A stretch of 62,050 nucleotides of DNA from Actinomycetes bacterium (GTDB taxonomy: Bacteria; Actinomycetota; Acidimicrobiia; Acidimicrobiales; Acidimicrobiaceae): positions 1 through 62,050 of the forward strand of contig JAJZLS010000079.1 of NCBI GenBank assembly GCA_021803345.1, in the 5' to 3' direction. The position numbers and the translations under genes are program-made. A model generated the notes under the pieces. It ran no database searches, was not told the DNA's origin, and saw only the letters and a list, made by a program, of their open reading frames with translations. This document shows, piece after piece, positions 42,849 to 51,072 of the stretch. Each line of letters opens with the position of its first letter. Positions within the stretch are counted from its first letter, which is position 1.

Positions 42849-43667
42849 GTGGGTCGAAGATTCGGGGTCAGGCAGCTATATATGTTTACCGTCGGATGGG
42901 AGGAACTTCCCAAATCTTGGTCGGTTTATGGAACTGATTCTTCGGAGCGACTAGTTGAGCCGGTTCCAATGGTTCTACTGGAGACCGTTGATGGATGGTT
43001 TCTATTGGATACCGGGTTTAACAAAGTACTTATTGAGAACCGGGAGCTTTATCGCAGGTTTCACTCCAGATTCCATATGATCAAGCCGATTTTGCCCAAA
43101 TATAATGAGGATCCTTTGATCGACGCTATAAACAAGGTAGGTCTAGGAGCCAAAGACATTTCGGGGGTTGCCATCAGCCACCTTCATAATGACCATTCCG
43201 GGGGTATACGCCATTTCGCAGGTGGCACTCCCATATTTATTCAGAAGCAGGAACTGGAGTTTGGTCTTGGCGATCAGGTAAAATGCGAGTCTGACGGGTA
43301 TGCACGGGTAGATTACGATGACCCTTCGGTCAACTGGATTCAGTTGGAAGGCGATGGACGGGTGGCTCCAGGAGTTGAAGCCATTTTCACTCCTGGTCAT
43401 ACTCCCGGTCACATGAGTTTTGTGGTCCATTTTGACGGCGAGGAGTCAAGCGGCTTGGTGTTTGCCTTCGATGCGGGGGACTTGCACGAGAATTTTGATG
43501 ACGAGGTGGCTATTGGGGGTTTTATCGATGTAGAGCCTCGCCAAACAGTTGAGCAGATTGTCAAGCTCAAGCAGATTTCTAAATCGTACAATTACCAATT
43601 AATTCCTGGTCACGACCCAACGGTATGGCCTGGTGCGAACGAGAACCTGATGCGTAAAGTCCACTGA
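42849..43667 (+). CDS. metallo-beta-lactamase-fold hydrolase, lactonase-like
   Basis: 272 residues. The two-metal MBL motif is complete: SHLHNDHSGG (HxHxDH), PGHTPGHMS (third His), AFDAGDLHEN (bridging Asp) and PGHDPTVWP (last His). The overall layout, with an N-terminal LYMFTVGWEELPKSW and LLDTGFN strand, resembles N-acyl-homoserine lactonases and related lactonases or amidases of the AttM/AhlD group. GTG 42849 lies four bases after the gdmH stop, so it belongs to the riboswitch operon. No guanidine-pathway role is known for this fold. Possibilities are hydrolysis of an imported guanylated precursor, a damaged intermediate, or a moonlighting resident. Function is not assigned. Confidence 0.82.
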   Translation: MGRRFGVRQLYMFTVGWEELPKSWSVYGTDSSERLVEPVPMVLLETVDGWFLLDTGFNKVLIENRELYRRFHSRFHMIKPILPKYNEDPLIDAINKVGLGAKDISGVAISHLHNDHSGGIRHFAGGTPIFIQKQELEFGLGDQVKCESDGYARVDYDDPSVNWIQLEGDGRVAPGVEAIFTPGHTPGHMSFVVHFDGEESSGLVFAFDAGDLHENFDDEVAIGGFIDVEPRQTVEQIVKLKQISKSYNYQLIPGHDPTVWPGANENLMRKVH

Positions 43668-43784
43668 GTGCTAAGGTGCTCCACCTCGATTGGGCTTGAT
43701 AAAGAGCTATGAAAACTGGCCTGTAGTAATCCAATTCATCAGCTGGGTTGTGCTAGAGGGTCATAAGTTGAAGATTTAATGCAA

Positions 43785-43825
43785 CTGATCTGGCCTTCTT
43801 TATTAAGAAGGCCAGATCAGTTTGT
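43785..43825 (+). terminator. strong rho-independent terminator, end of guanidine operon
   Basis: CTGATCTGGCCTTCTT (43785-43800), loop TATT, AAGAAGGCCAGATCAG (43805-43820), then TTTGTT. The 16-bp perfect stem lies 118 bases after the MBL gene. It could also stop the small minus-strand gene at 43845-44003. Confidence 0.88.
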
Positions 43826-43844
43826 TGTGCATATATCTAGGTTG

Positions 43845-44003
43845 TTATCTGGAAAACCAGCGCCTTTTCGTGCCCTGTGGGCTTGAACTGTAGCATTGGC
43901 ATCGTTCTGACGGAGGTATATGTCCTAAGACCTGTTCTACATGGGCTCCGCACCCTGTCCATGTTGGACGATGGCATTTATTACACGTAATAGCAGTACA
44001 CAT
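43845..44003 (-). CDS. small Cys-rich (zinc-ribbon-like) protein, 52 residues
   Basis: ATG at 44003-44001, TAA at 43845-43847. The product starts MCTAITCNKCHRPTWTGCGAHV and continues with EQVLGHIPPSERCQC. Cysteines at 2, 7, 10, 18, 35 and 37 suggest a small zinc-binding fold with a CxxC and a CxC. I recall many bacterial short proteins with the pattern CxxCxxxTWxGCGxHVxxVxxxxPxxxRCxC, function unknown. GGTAGG lies directly upstream of the start. The basic tail KRRWFSR could contact nucleic acid. It is too short for most gene callers. Confidence 0.75.
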   Translation of the reverse strand: MCTAITCNKCHRPTWTGCGAHVEQVLGHIPPSERCQCYSSSPQGTKRRWFSR

Positions 44004-44520
44004 ACCTACCAGGGTATATTGTTAGAGTCTTTTTCAGTCCGGAAAATCCAAAAATATAGCCAGTAATGATGGAATTTAAGATTATTTACCATGGCGAACA
44101 GGGATTCAATTTTATATGGCGATACGTTTGAGTTGCAAGCGGCTTGATTTGATCCAGGTGGTACAGTTGTTTTTCCCATTGCTGTCAGCTTTGAAAATTC
44201 TCATTACTCAGATACGTTTTTATTGACAATGCGATTGCTTGAAGATGGCACCATCGAATGGGGTGCCAGCTTGTTGGGTAATAGTGGCTCAAGGTTGACG
44301 CACCCGTATTTCCATATACGATTGGAATCCCGACTGACTTTGTCGATCGAGATCGTCTGACCCTGATTGCTTCCCAGCCCTTTGGTAGCCATGCGTAGCT
44401 TGTGATTGAGGGAACTGGGTGCTGCTTCCAATCGAGAGGGACTGAGTGGATGATTCGTGAGCCGTTTCAATGTTATTGTATTGAAGGCGTTAGAATTCTC
44501 GAGGGATCAAGGAAGGTAGC
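44004..44520 (+). other. intergenic region with a decayed-looking frame
   Basis: No intact gene. From ATG 44092 a plus-strand frame reads MANRDSILYGDTFELQAA, a TGA, then another 67 codons (DPGGTVVFPIAVSFEN..FLLTMRLLEDGTIEWG..) before the next stop. This may be a pseudogene or chance. Only the short intervals next to the flanking genes look like leaders. Confidence 0.3.
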
Positions 44521-45540
44521 ATGCGCGCAATTATTTACCGCGAAACTGGTGATCCAACTGTTCTTCAGCTTGTGGAACGTAATCCGCCCACTCCGGCCCC
44601 TGGGGAGGTGGTGGTGAAGATTGAGTATTCGGGCGTAAATCCTACAGACTGGAAGAGCAGGCGGGGAGCCAAGCCTGGGGATCCCCTTCAGTTTCCTGAG
44701 GTCGTTCCTAATCAGGACGGTTCGGGTACGATTATTGAGGTTGGCGAGGGAGTTAGTCAGTCGCGAATTGGTCAGCGGGTATGGATCTGGGAGGCCGCAT
44801 ATCAGAGGCCTAATGGCACGGCGCAGGAGATGGTGGCTGTACCACAGTCGCAGGCTGTCCCTTTGCCGGACTCAGCAACCTTTGAACAAGGTGCCAGCCT
44901 TGGAATTCCTGCACTTACTGCCCATCGTTGTCTTACTGTCCACCCAGGTTGCGATGGTCGGCTTGCTCCAGGATCTCTAGTGGGGAAAGTAGTGCTAGTG
45001 GCTGGTGGAGCTGGAGCTGTAGGCCATGCTGCAATCCAGCTCGCCAAATGGGCAGGAGCCGAAGTAATCACTACGGTGAGTTCATCAGACAAGGAAGTGC
45101 TAGCCAAGGCGGCAGGGGCTCACCACATAGTCAATTACCGAACTTCAGATCCGATTGCTGAACTAAGAAAGTTATCAAGCAACGGTATGGATATTGTGGT
45201 TGAAGTGGCCCCATTTGCCAATAACCAACTAGACCAGGCAGTCATATCAAGCAATGGCACGATAGCAATTTATGCAAATGATGGTGATCAACTAGAGCTT
45301 CCGATTAGACCTTCGATGATGGCGAATGTGAGATATCAGTTTGTTATGGTTTATTCTGTTCCAAAGGTCGTAAAGAAACAAGCTGTCGAAGATGTCGAGA
45401 GGGCGTTGGTGGATGGTGTGCTCACCGTTGGCCAAGATGCAGGGATGCCAATTCATTACTTCAGCTTGGAGGATACTGCCAAGGCACACGAAGCAGTTGA
45501 GAACTCGACCGTTGGGAAAGTTTTGATCAGAATGGGGTGA
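44521..45540 (+). CDS. zinc-free MDR oxidoreductase, NADPH:quinone reductase type
   Basis: 339 residues. GroES-like N-terminal domain (MRAIIYRETGDPTVLQLVER, GEVVVKIEYSGVNPTDWKSRRG) and a Rossmann domain with VLVAGGAGAVGHAAIQLAKWAGAEVITTVSS. No structural or catalytic zinc ligands are present, so it belongs with quinone oxidoreductases and related enoyl reductases. NADPH preference is suggested by the lack of an acidic residue after the second strand (TTVSSSDKE). ATG 44521 follows a AAGGTAGC stretch. Its physiological substrate is unknown. It is a single gene not obviously linked to the guanidine operon. Confidence 0.88.
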   Translation: MRAIIYRETGDPTVLQLVERNPPTPAPGEVVVKIEYSGVNPTDWKSRRGAKPGDPLQFPEVVPNQDGSGTIIEVGEGVSQSRIGQRVWIWEAAYQRPNGTAQEMVAVPQSQAVPLPDSATFEQGASLGIPALTAHRCLTVHPGCDGRLAPGSLVGKVVLVAGGAGAVGHAAIQLAKWAGAEVITTVSSSDKEVLAKAAGAHHIVNYRTSDPIAELRKLSSNGMDIVVEVAPFANNQLDQAVISSNGTIAIYANDGDQLELPIRPSMMANVRYQFVMVYSVPKVVKKQAVEDVERALVDGVLTVGQDAGMPIHYFSLEDTAKAHEAVENSTVGKVLIRMG

Positions 45541-45938
45541 TCACTGACTCAAATGCCAACAGCTGCTTGATGGTTTGAAAAATGATTCGTACGGGTCTGT
45601 GAACTGGTCTCCGCGAAGGATTTGGATATCGATGGTCGCGCGTTAGCTGGATGCTGATCCGTTGTCCAAGATGGTGAAATCTAAAGACTTCATATCACTC
45701 TGATTCACCGGGGAAACTTTGGTGGGAAGTAGTTGTCTTATCCTGATCTTTGCTCTCGCTCCAGTGTTAGTGATTACCAATGCTTTGGCGGCTGATTCCA
45801 AATCTTTGGTTCATCATGGAACCTGCAACATTTTGCGGTTTTTTATGCGGAATAGAAGTTATGTAATTTTTGTTTTCAGAAGTTGTGGACTTTCGGAGTT
45901 AAAATTCTGGTGGATTGATTTGTCGGCCAGGAGTGCTG
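45541..45938 (+). other. intergenic region, no convincing gene
   Basis: Nearly 400 bases. A 75-codon plus-strand frame from TTG 45719 starts with a signal-peptide-like run (LILIFALAPVLVITNALA), but it lacks a good ribosome binding site and runs into the diguanylate cyclase start in another frame, so it is not called. The SD AGGAG of the next gene lies at about 45929. Confidence 0.4.
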
Positions 45939-46859
45939 ATGGGTGAGAGGTTCAGGTTGACAGAAGTTAATCAAGGCGAAGCTTTGTCGATTGAAGACAT
46001 CGGTCCAGGGAGTCTTCTTGATGCTATGCCTGATGCAACTGCAATTCTTGATAGTTTCGGCACGATTGTAGCTGTTAATTATGCCTGGAAGACATTCGGG
46101 CGCGACAATGGCGGTGACGAATCGACTCTAGGTGTTGGCATCAACTATTTTACGGTGTGTAATAAAGCAGTTGAGAGCGGCTGTATTGAAGCAGGAATGG
46201 TCGTCGACGCATTGAATGACGTACTCAGCGGCAGGGCTGTCGAAAGGGAATTTGAATATCCCTGCGCTTCTCCGGAAGCCAGTAGATGGTATTTGATGAG
46301 AATGACTTCGTTAGGTAGCGGGGTATTAGTTTCCCATTTAAATATTTCCCGCCGTAAAGCGGCAGAGATTGACCTCATCCGCAAGGCATCTCAAGATCCT
46401 CTCACCGGCCTAAATAATAGAAGATCATTTTACAATCACCTGAGGAATTCTCTGAGGCCTCGTCCTGGCTCCAAAGGGGTACGCAAAGTTGGGGTGCTAT
46501 ACCTCGATCTTGATAGATTTAAGCCAATAAACGATAAGTATGGTCACGCCGTGGGGGACGAAATATTACAGAGAATCTCAAACCGGTTGCTTTCTGTCAC
46601 TAGGAAGGGTGCGGTAGTTGGCCGCTTAGGCGGTGATGAATTTGCTGTACTTATTCCCAGGATCTCTGAAGATCAGTTGCCAGCTTTTGTCGCCAGGATA
46701 GGAGCAGCAGTGTCCGAGCCTATTTTAGCTGGTGGGGTTTGGGTGACGGTGGAGGCGAGCGTCGGTTCATACCTTGCGTGCGTTGGTGAAGACCCAGACC
46801 TTTGCATTAGTCGGGCAGACCAAGATATGTATGCCGCCAAGCGTATAAAAGCCAGTTGA
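45939..46859 (+). CDS. PAS-GGDEF diguanylate cyclase
   Basis: About 306 residues from ATG 45939, which follows CAGGAG; an in-frame start at 45915 would add eight residues. Residues about 25-135 are a PAS-type sensory domain (LLDAMPDATAILDSFGTIVAVNYAWKTF). Residues about 140-305 are GGDEF: DPLTGLNNRRSFYNHL, YLDLDRFKPINDKYGHAVGDEIL and VVGRLGGDEFAVLIPRI, with the intact GGDEF active site. It makes cyclic di-GMP from two GTP. The product-inhibition I-site (RxxD five residues before GGDEF) reads RKGA, so feedback inhibition is probably lost. No membrane segment is seen. A decayed EAL gene lies 2 kb downstream. Confidence 0.92.
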   Translation: MGERFRLTEVNQGEALSIEDIGPGSLLDAMPDATAILDSFGTIVAVNYAWKTFGRDNGGDESTLGVGINYFTVCNKAVESGCIEAGMVVDALNDVLSGRAVEREFEYPCASPEASRWYLMRMTSLGSGVLVSHLNISRRKAAEIDLIRKASQDPLTGLNNRRSFYNHLRNSLRPRPGSKGVRKVGVLYLDLDRFKPINDKYGHAVGDEILQRISNRLLSVTRKGAVVGRLGGDEFAVLIPRISEDQLPAFVARIGAAVSEPILAGGVWVTVEASVGSYLACVGEDPDLCISRADQDMYAAKRIKAS

Positions 46860-46985
46860 TTTATAAGGATTCAAATAGAGTTTTTGACGGCATAATATTT
46901 CTGTAGCCCTGCATTGTATATTGCTTCAAACCCTAGTTTCGATGAGAAAATTGCGGTTGCCAGTCGGTTTTGTTTTCTTGATTGA

Positions 46986-48104
46986 TTATTTTCGAGCGGA
47001 CATTGTAAAGAAATCTCGGGCCCAAGTAGGTTCAAAGAAGGTCCAGGGGCCTTGAACTGTATTGGGTAGAAGTTTGGTTCCATTTTTAGCTGAGGCAAGT
47101 CCGTTTGGCGCCGATGGATTATATGTAGCAAAATCAGGCCAATCGGGATTTATGTCCAGCTGCATTGCGCTGATAGCTCCAGCTCGTACAAGAAGTTGGG
47201 CTAGTTGGAGCGGATCAAGGGACGGCCCAGTTACGTACACTGCCGCACCATCTGCGGTCATGCCGATACCGGATCTCCACTGGTGCTCAATGCCAGGGCC
47301 AGTACATGATGTCTTGGAGCAAGTAGCACCCCATATTTGCCAATCGGAACTTGAAGCAAGTGGTGTTGGAGCTCCATTTACCACCAAAGGGGATAAATTT
47401 TGACGGACGCTCACAACATTTGCTGACAAAGTGAAGCCCGGTCCGGACCCCCACGGTCCAATATCGATACTTCCGTTCGAATATATTACCAGCGAGGCAG
47501 CACCATTTTTAAGTGGAAATACCGTTTGTCCTTCGGTATAGTAGCCACCCTGAGCTACGCTCATCATAAATCCGCCGTTGAATGCGGCGACCAATGAAGC
47601 TGACTGCTTGGGCTGAATTGGTGCGGTGTAGGTGTACGGCCCTTTCCCGGGGCTTACGGATCCAGAGTACAACCTTGCAGAAAGCAAGCCAGTGTCCATC
47701 CATGCAATTCCGGCAGGTGCTGTACCTCCTGGCGGTATCAAAGTTGTCTCGAACACCGCCGCATGCCCGTTCACCATCCGACCGGAGGGTTTCCATATAC
47801 CCTGGGTTGAGCCTGCTTTTGGGTTGAATGGCGTAATTGGCGAAGGTGAGGGCAGTATCTGAGGGCTGCATGGCGTTAAAGCACTGGTTGGACAGTTAGG
47901 AAGCGACGTTGTGGTAGTGGTAGACGGAAGAGTTGTAGTGAGGGTTGTCCGACTGGATTGACGTGTCCCGGCGTTTGAAGCAGATCCAGCAGCCATGGTC
48001 GAAGAACATGAGCATAAAGCCAGTGCAACAGCGGAGAGAACCGCTTTATAGCTGAGATTAGAGGTTAAATACTTCGTAAATGATCTAGTGTATGATTTGT
48101 TCAT
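46986..48104 (-). CDS. secreted phosphodiester glycosidase (NAGPA) domain lipoprotein
   Basis: 372 residues. N-terminal signal KAVLSAVALALCSC ends in a weak lipobox (LCSC), followed by a Thr/Ser-rich linker (TTLTTTLPSTTTTTSLP), which is typical of actinobacterial surface proteins. The domain from about 120 shows SLVAAFNGGFMM..GGYYTEGQTVFPLKNGAASLVIYSNGSIDIGPWG and the C-terminal AGAISAMQLDINPDWPDFATY, the pattern of the phosphodiester glycosidase family (N-acetylglucosamine-1-phosphodiester alpha-N-acetylglucosaminidase-like). In bacteria it is often linked with exopolysaccharide or wall teichoic-type sugars. Substrate unknown. Ends convergently with the diguanylate cyclase. Confidence 0.82.
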   Translation of the reverse strand: MNKSYTRSFTKYLTSNLSYKAVLSAVALALCSCSSTMAAGSASNAGTRQSSRTTLTTTLPSTTTTTSLPNCPTSALTPCSPQILPSPSPITPFNPKAGSTQGIWKPSGRMVNGHAAVFETTLIPPGGTAPAGIAWMDTGLLSARLYSGSVSPGKGPYTYTAPIQPKQSASLVAAFNGGFMMSVAQGGYYTEGQTVFPLKNGAASLVIYSNGSIDIGPWGSGPGFTLSANVVSVRQNLSPLVVNGAPTPLASSSDWQIWGATCSKTSCTGPGIEHQWRSGIGMTADGAAVYVTGPSLDPLQLAQLLVRAGAISAMQLDINPDWPDFATYNPSAPNGLASAKNGTKLLPNTVQGPWTFFEPTWARDFFTMSARK

Positions 48105-48470
48105 GCTCTGTTCTTAATTGCTCTCGGACTTTGAAATAATGTAGGCCGGGATCGACGTCGTAGCTGCGCCGTGTGACTTATGGGATTCTTAGCTGAATTG
48201 CTGTCTTTTGATACTTAACCCTGGTCTTGGTCAGTTCGGTGCTGATCCGGTACATTCGTTTACCGCTCACTTTGAAGTTTCTTTACAGATTACAGAGAAA
48301 CAGATCCGATGTATTGGCGGATTAGCAGTTTGAGTTTATGCAACGATGGTTTCGCTATTTTATAACCGACTCACAATGAGATCTGGTGAGAGAATCGGCA
48401 TTTATACTTTTTCAATACCAATGGATGGAAAGTGTTCGAACTCAGATTTTCGCGCCGACGTCGGAGATGC
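48105..48470. other. intergenic region, nothing recognised
   Basis: About 365 bases upstream of the NAGPA gene and downstream of the decayed EAL-DICT gene. No RNA gene, repeat or coding frame could be supported. Confidence 0.5.
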
Positions 48471-49744
48471 CTACGAGTAATTTGGAGCAAGTTTTTGGAG
48501 CAGGCTCCGGGCGGCAGCAAGAACTGTATCGGAGCTACGGGTAACCACGTAGGCAAATCGGCGGTCTCGGTCCTCTATGGACCCGGTGTCGCCAAGATCT
48601 TTAGCAATAAGTGCCCCATGATAATGGGTCCCCACAACTACAACAACCCACCCGTCGACAAGTGGATCATTTACAGTCAGGTCGATTCCACGGATATCCG
48701 GCAGGGGTTCAGCCGACATGTTTTCTCCCAGGGCTGCCACCAAAGGACCTCTCTTAGCAAGGAGCGAATATCGGCGACCTGTATCCGGGGTGAATTGCTT
48801 AGCGCTTTGGAAAGTGCTCAGAATGACGGGTAGTTTTGAAGGTGCAGCCCCTGGCTCTCTAGATGATGCGATATGCCAAGTAGTAGCCCTTTTTTAGCTA
48901 ATTCAGCTTCGATCTATCGACAGCTTCAAAAGGAGAATTGGGGATCGGAATAGGAAATTGCTGGGAAATTACGAGCTTCTCTGGAGAAGTGTATTTTTCA
49001 AGCGGACCTGGACGCCCGAATAGCCATTCCTGGGCCAGGGATGCTCCAAGAGCCATGGCCTGGTCCAAATCAAATTCATTTTCCACCCCTTCCGCCAGGA
49101 CCACTGCATCGGTTCGTTCCGCATCGGCCGTGACCGCAGTGAAAATCGCAGCCTGCCTTGCATCGGGCTAGCGGGGAATCAGGGAGATATCAAGTTTGAC
49201 TACTGCTGAATCAACCAGTGGAAGCATGGCCAATGAATCCGGCTCTGCTCCAACATCATCAAGAGCAACGACACAGTTGGCAGCGCAAAGCTGGTTTACA
49301 GTTTTGGTCAACTCTGCAGGCCGGGACATGAGCTCCCTGTCATTGATCTCTGCTACCAGATTGAGCTTTCCCTGGGTGAGTTCCACGAGTTGCCGAGCTG
49401 ATTCTGCGGTAATCGTGGATGGTTCCAAGTTGACAAAAAGTGCGAAGTTTTCGGGCAATCCTGTGTTTATGGCGACATCTATAGCGGCATTTCGGCATGT
49501 CATATCCAGTTCGGCTATCCGGCCTAGTCGTCTCGCTAGCTGGAATGCAGCGTCAGGATTAACATTGTGTTCGAACGCGCCAACACCTCAACTTCCACTG
49601 TTTGTTGGCTGGAAAGGTCAAGAATTGGTTGGTATAAAGGCTGCAAAAATCTCGGATAAGTAGATCATCGAAACTTATAGTTAGATCGTCAGCCACGATT
49701 GATTCCGCTTCAGGATTTTTAACGTACGAAGTTAGTTTATCCAA
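48471..49744 (-). pseudogene. decayed EAL-DICT cyclic-di-GMP phosphodiesterase/sensor gene
   Basis: The pieces lie in order on the minus strand but in different frames. EAL start: FLQPLYQPILDLSSQQTVEVEVLARSN near 49560-49650 (EAL itself is replaced by EVL). EAL body: AAFQLARRLGRIAELDMTCRN..FALFVNLEPSTI..CVVALDDVGAEPDSLAML (about 49545-49171), ended by an in-frame TAG at 49168-49170. EAL end: VLAEGVENEFDLDQAMALGASLAQEWLFGRPG (49104-48898). DICT domain: STFQSAKQFTPDTGRRYSLLAKRGPL..PDIRGIDLTVNDPL..GWVVVVVGTHYHGALIAKDLGD..RRFAYVVTRSSDTVLAAARSLL. At least three frameshifts and one nonsense codon separate them, so the gene is dead unless the sequence has errors. Confidence 0.85.
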
Positions 49745-49997
49745 TCTAAGACTCGTGATTTGAATTGGGAGGATCTAAAGTATCAAGTTGTATTCCTTGG
49801 AACTCAATGATTGGTCTTAGCTGGACTGCTTTGTTAGAGATGTTCTAGTCCCAAAAAGGAGCTTTGTGTAAAGGGAGTCCTCCAAACTATCGTCTGTTGG
49901 GAAGTCAGTTTTTATTGCTGTAGGCGGGTCAATTTGATTCTGCTGTTTACACTTACTAATGCGGTAGCAAACCCGACACTTACCGAGAGGAACCCTG

Positions 49998-50429
49998 ATG
50001 ATAAAGATCGGCCATGCGCAGTTTTGGGTCCGCGACCAGGACGAGGCGCTCATGTTCTACACTCAGACCCTCGGCTGGGAAGTTCGCGCTGATGTCAGCA
50101 TGGAAGCGTGGAACTTCCGGTGGCTATCTGTTGGCCCGGCCACACAGAATGAGGTCGGGCTGGTCCTGATGCCCATCCCGGGACCGCCGATGATCGATGA
50201 GCAGTCAAGCGCCGCTCTCGCGGAGCTTGTGGCCAAGGGTATGGGCGGTACACTCTTTCTCGAAACCGATGACTGCCAAGCCAGCTATGAAGAACTGGCG
50301 TCTCGAGGGGTGCACTTTAACGATCCTCCCACCAGGCACCCGTATGGAATCGACACGTCTTTCCAAGACCCCTCAGGCAACAACATCCGCCTTACTCAGG
50401 TCCTTGAGTTTGACCCGAATCGTGCCTGA
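49998..50429 (+). CDS. VOC-superfamily (glyoxalase/bleomycin-resistance type) protein
   Basis: 143 residues. Two beta-alpha-beta-beta-beta modules: IGHAQFWVRDQDEALMFYTQTLGWEVRAD and GTLFLETDDCQASYEELASRGVHF..PPTRHPYGIDTSFQDPSGNNIRLTQ. Likely metal or ligand positions include His6 and the end-of-module acidic residues, but substrate is unknown: members act as dioxygenases, isomerases, epimerases or antibiotic-binding proteins. The DNA is clearly richer in GC than the genes to its left. It is the left edge of the 50.0-55.7 kb GC-rich island. ATG 49998 follows GAGAGGAA. Confidence 0.88.
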   Translation: MIKIGHAQFWVRDQDEALMFYTQTLGWEVRADVSMEAWNFRWLSVGPATQNEVGLVLMPIPGPPMIDEQSSAALAELVAKGMGGTLFLETDDCQASYEELASRGVHFNDPPTRHPYGIDTSFQDPSGNNIRLTQVLEFDPNRA

Positions 50430-50447
50430 TACCCTTCGGATGGACAA

Positions 50448-50872
50448 GTCCTCGAGGAGATCCTGCGACCGGAGGCCAACTCCGGCTTATTGCCAGCACC
50501 TGGCCCAGCCGTACTGCGCTTCGCCGCAATAGTGGCATTTTCCGGACTCGTCATATCACTTATTGCCACCCGCAACCTACAGCGTCCAGCTACTGGGCGC
50601 TCAGGATCCCCGGGCAATCGCAGAGGATTTTGGCTGATTGTTGCTGCGGAGGGTGCGGCGATAGCGGTTGCCTGCGCCCTCGTGACAGCGTCGCTCTACA
50701 TCCAGCGAATGGGGTGGTTGCTTGGGTGTCAGTCGTCGTCGAGGTCCACTTCCTGGAGGCTCGGGTCAAACGGGCGGTCACCGGCTGCTTCAAAGCAGCA
50801 AGTGGCAGTGGCGCTAAACGTTGTCAGTCCGAACTTTTACCGAGTTATATTCGATCACGCCTCCTAAGCTAG
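50448..50872 (+). pseudogene. frameshifted small membrane protein
   Basis: One frame reads EILRPEANSGLLPAPGPAVLR then two membrane segments (FAAIVAFSGLVISLIAT and FWLIVAAEGAAIAVACALVTA). Membrane-protein sequence continues in another frame as NGVVAWVSVVVEVHFLEARV. The pattern (FWLIVAAE..VAWVxVVVGVHFxxLAR) occurs in small four-helix actinobacterial membrane proteins of unknown function, so this looks like one gene broken by a frameshift near 50700. No start codon with a ribosome binding site was found. Confidence 0.6.
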
Positions 50873-51063
50873 GCCATGGGTCTGCCCACATGCACCTTTG
50901 CAGTTGACGGGTTCATAAAAAGTCTGATGGCAATCTCCTGATTTGACAGCCCTTTGGCAGCAAGGATCACGATTTCGCTCTCGCGGGGCGTGAGCGACGA
51001 AATTCCTGGAACCGCTGTATACTCTACTGCCGCAGCGTAACCAGCAGTGTTTGCCGATAATTT
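50869..51063 (-). pseudogene. remnant of LuxR-family regulator (C-terminal HTH)
   Basis: On the minus strand, between TGA at 51064 and TAG at 50869, the frame reads GISSLTPRESEIVILAAKGLSNQEIAIRLFMNPSTAKVHVGRP. This is the LuxR/GerE helix-turn-helix (LTPRExEVLxLxAxGLSNxEIAxxLxxSxxTVKxHV). The N-terminal receiver or sensor part is missing and the last helix is cut short, so it cannot be functional as it stands. It sits between the broken membrane gene and the glycoside hydrolase. Confidence 0.75.
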
Positions 51064-51072
51064 TCACTCGGC

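Noticed and set aside
44204-44470. 88-codon minus-strand frame
   Set aside because: No ribosome binding site, no family pattern, and biased composition typical of a chance frame.
45719-45946. 75-codon frame with signal-peptide-like start
   Set aside because: No ribosome binding site and it overlaps the start region of the well-supported diguanylate cyclase in another frame.
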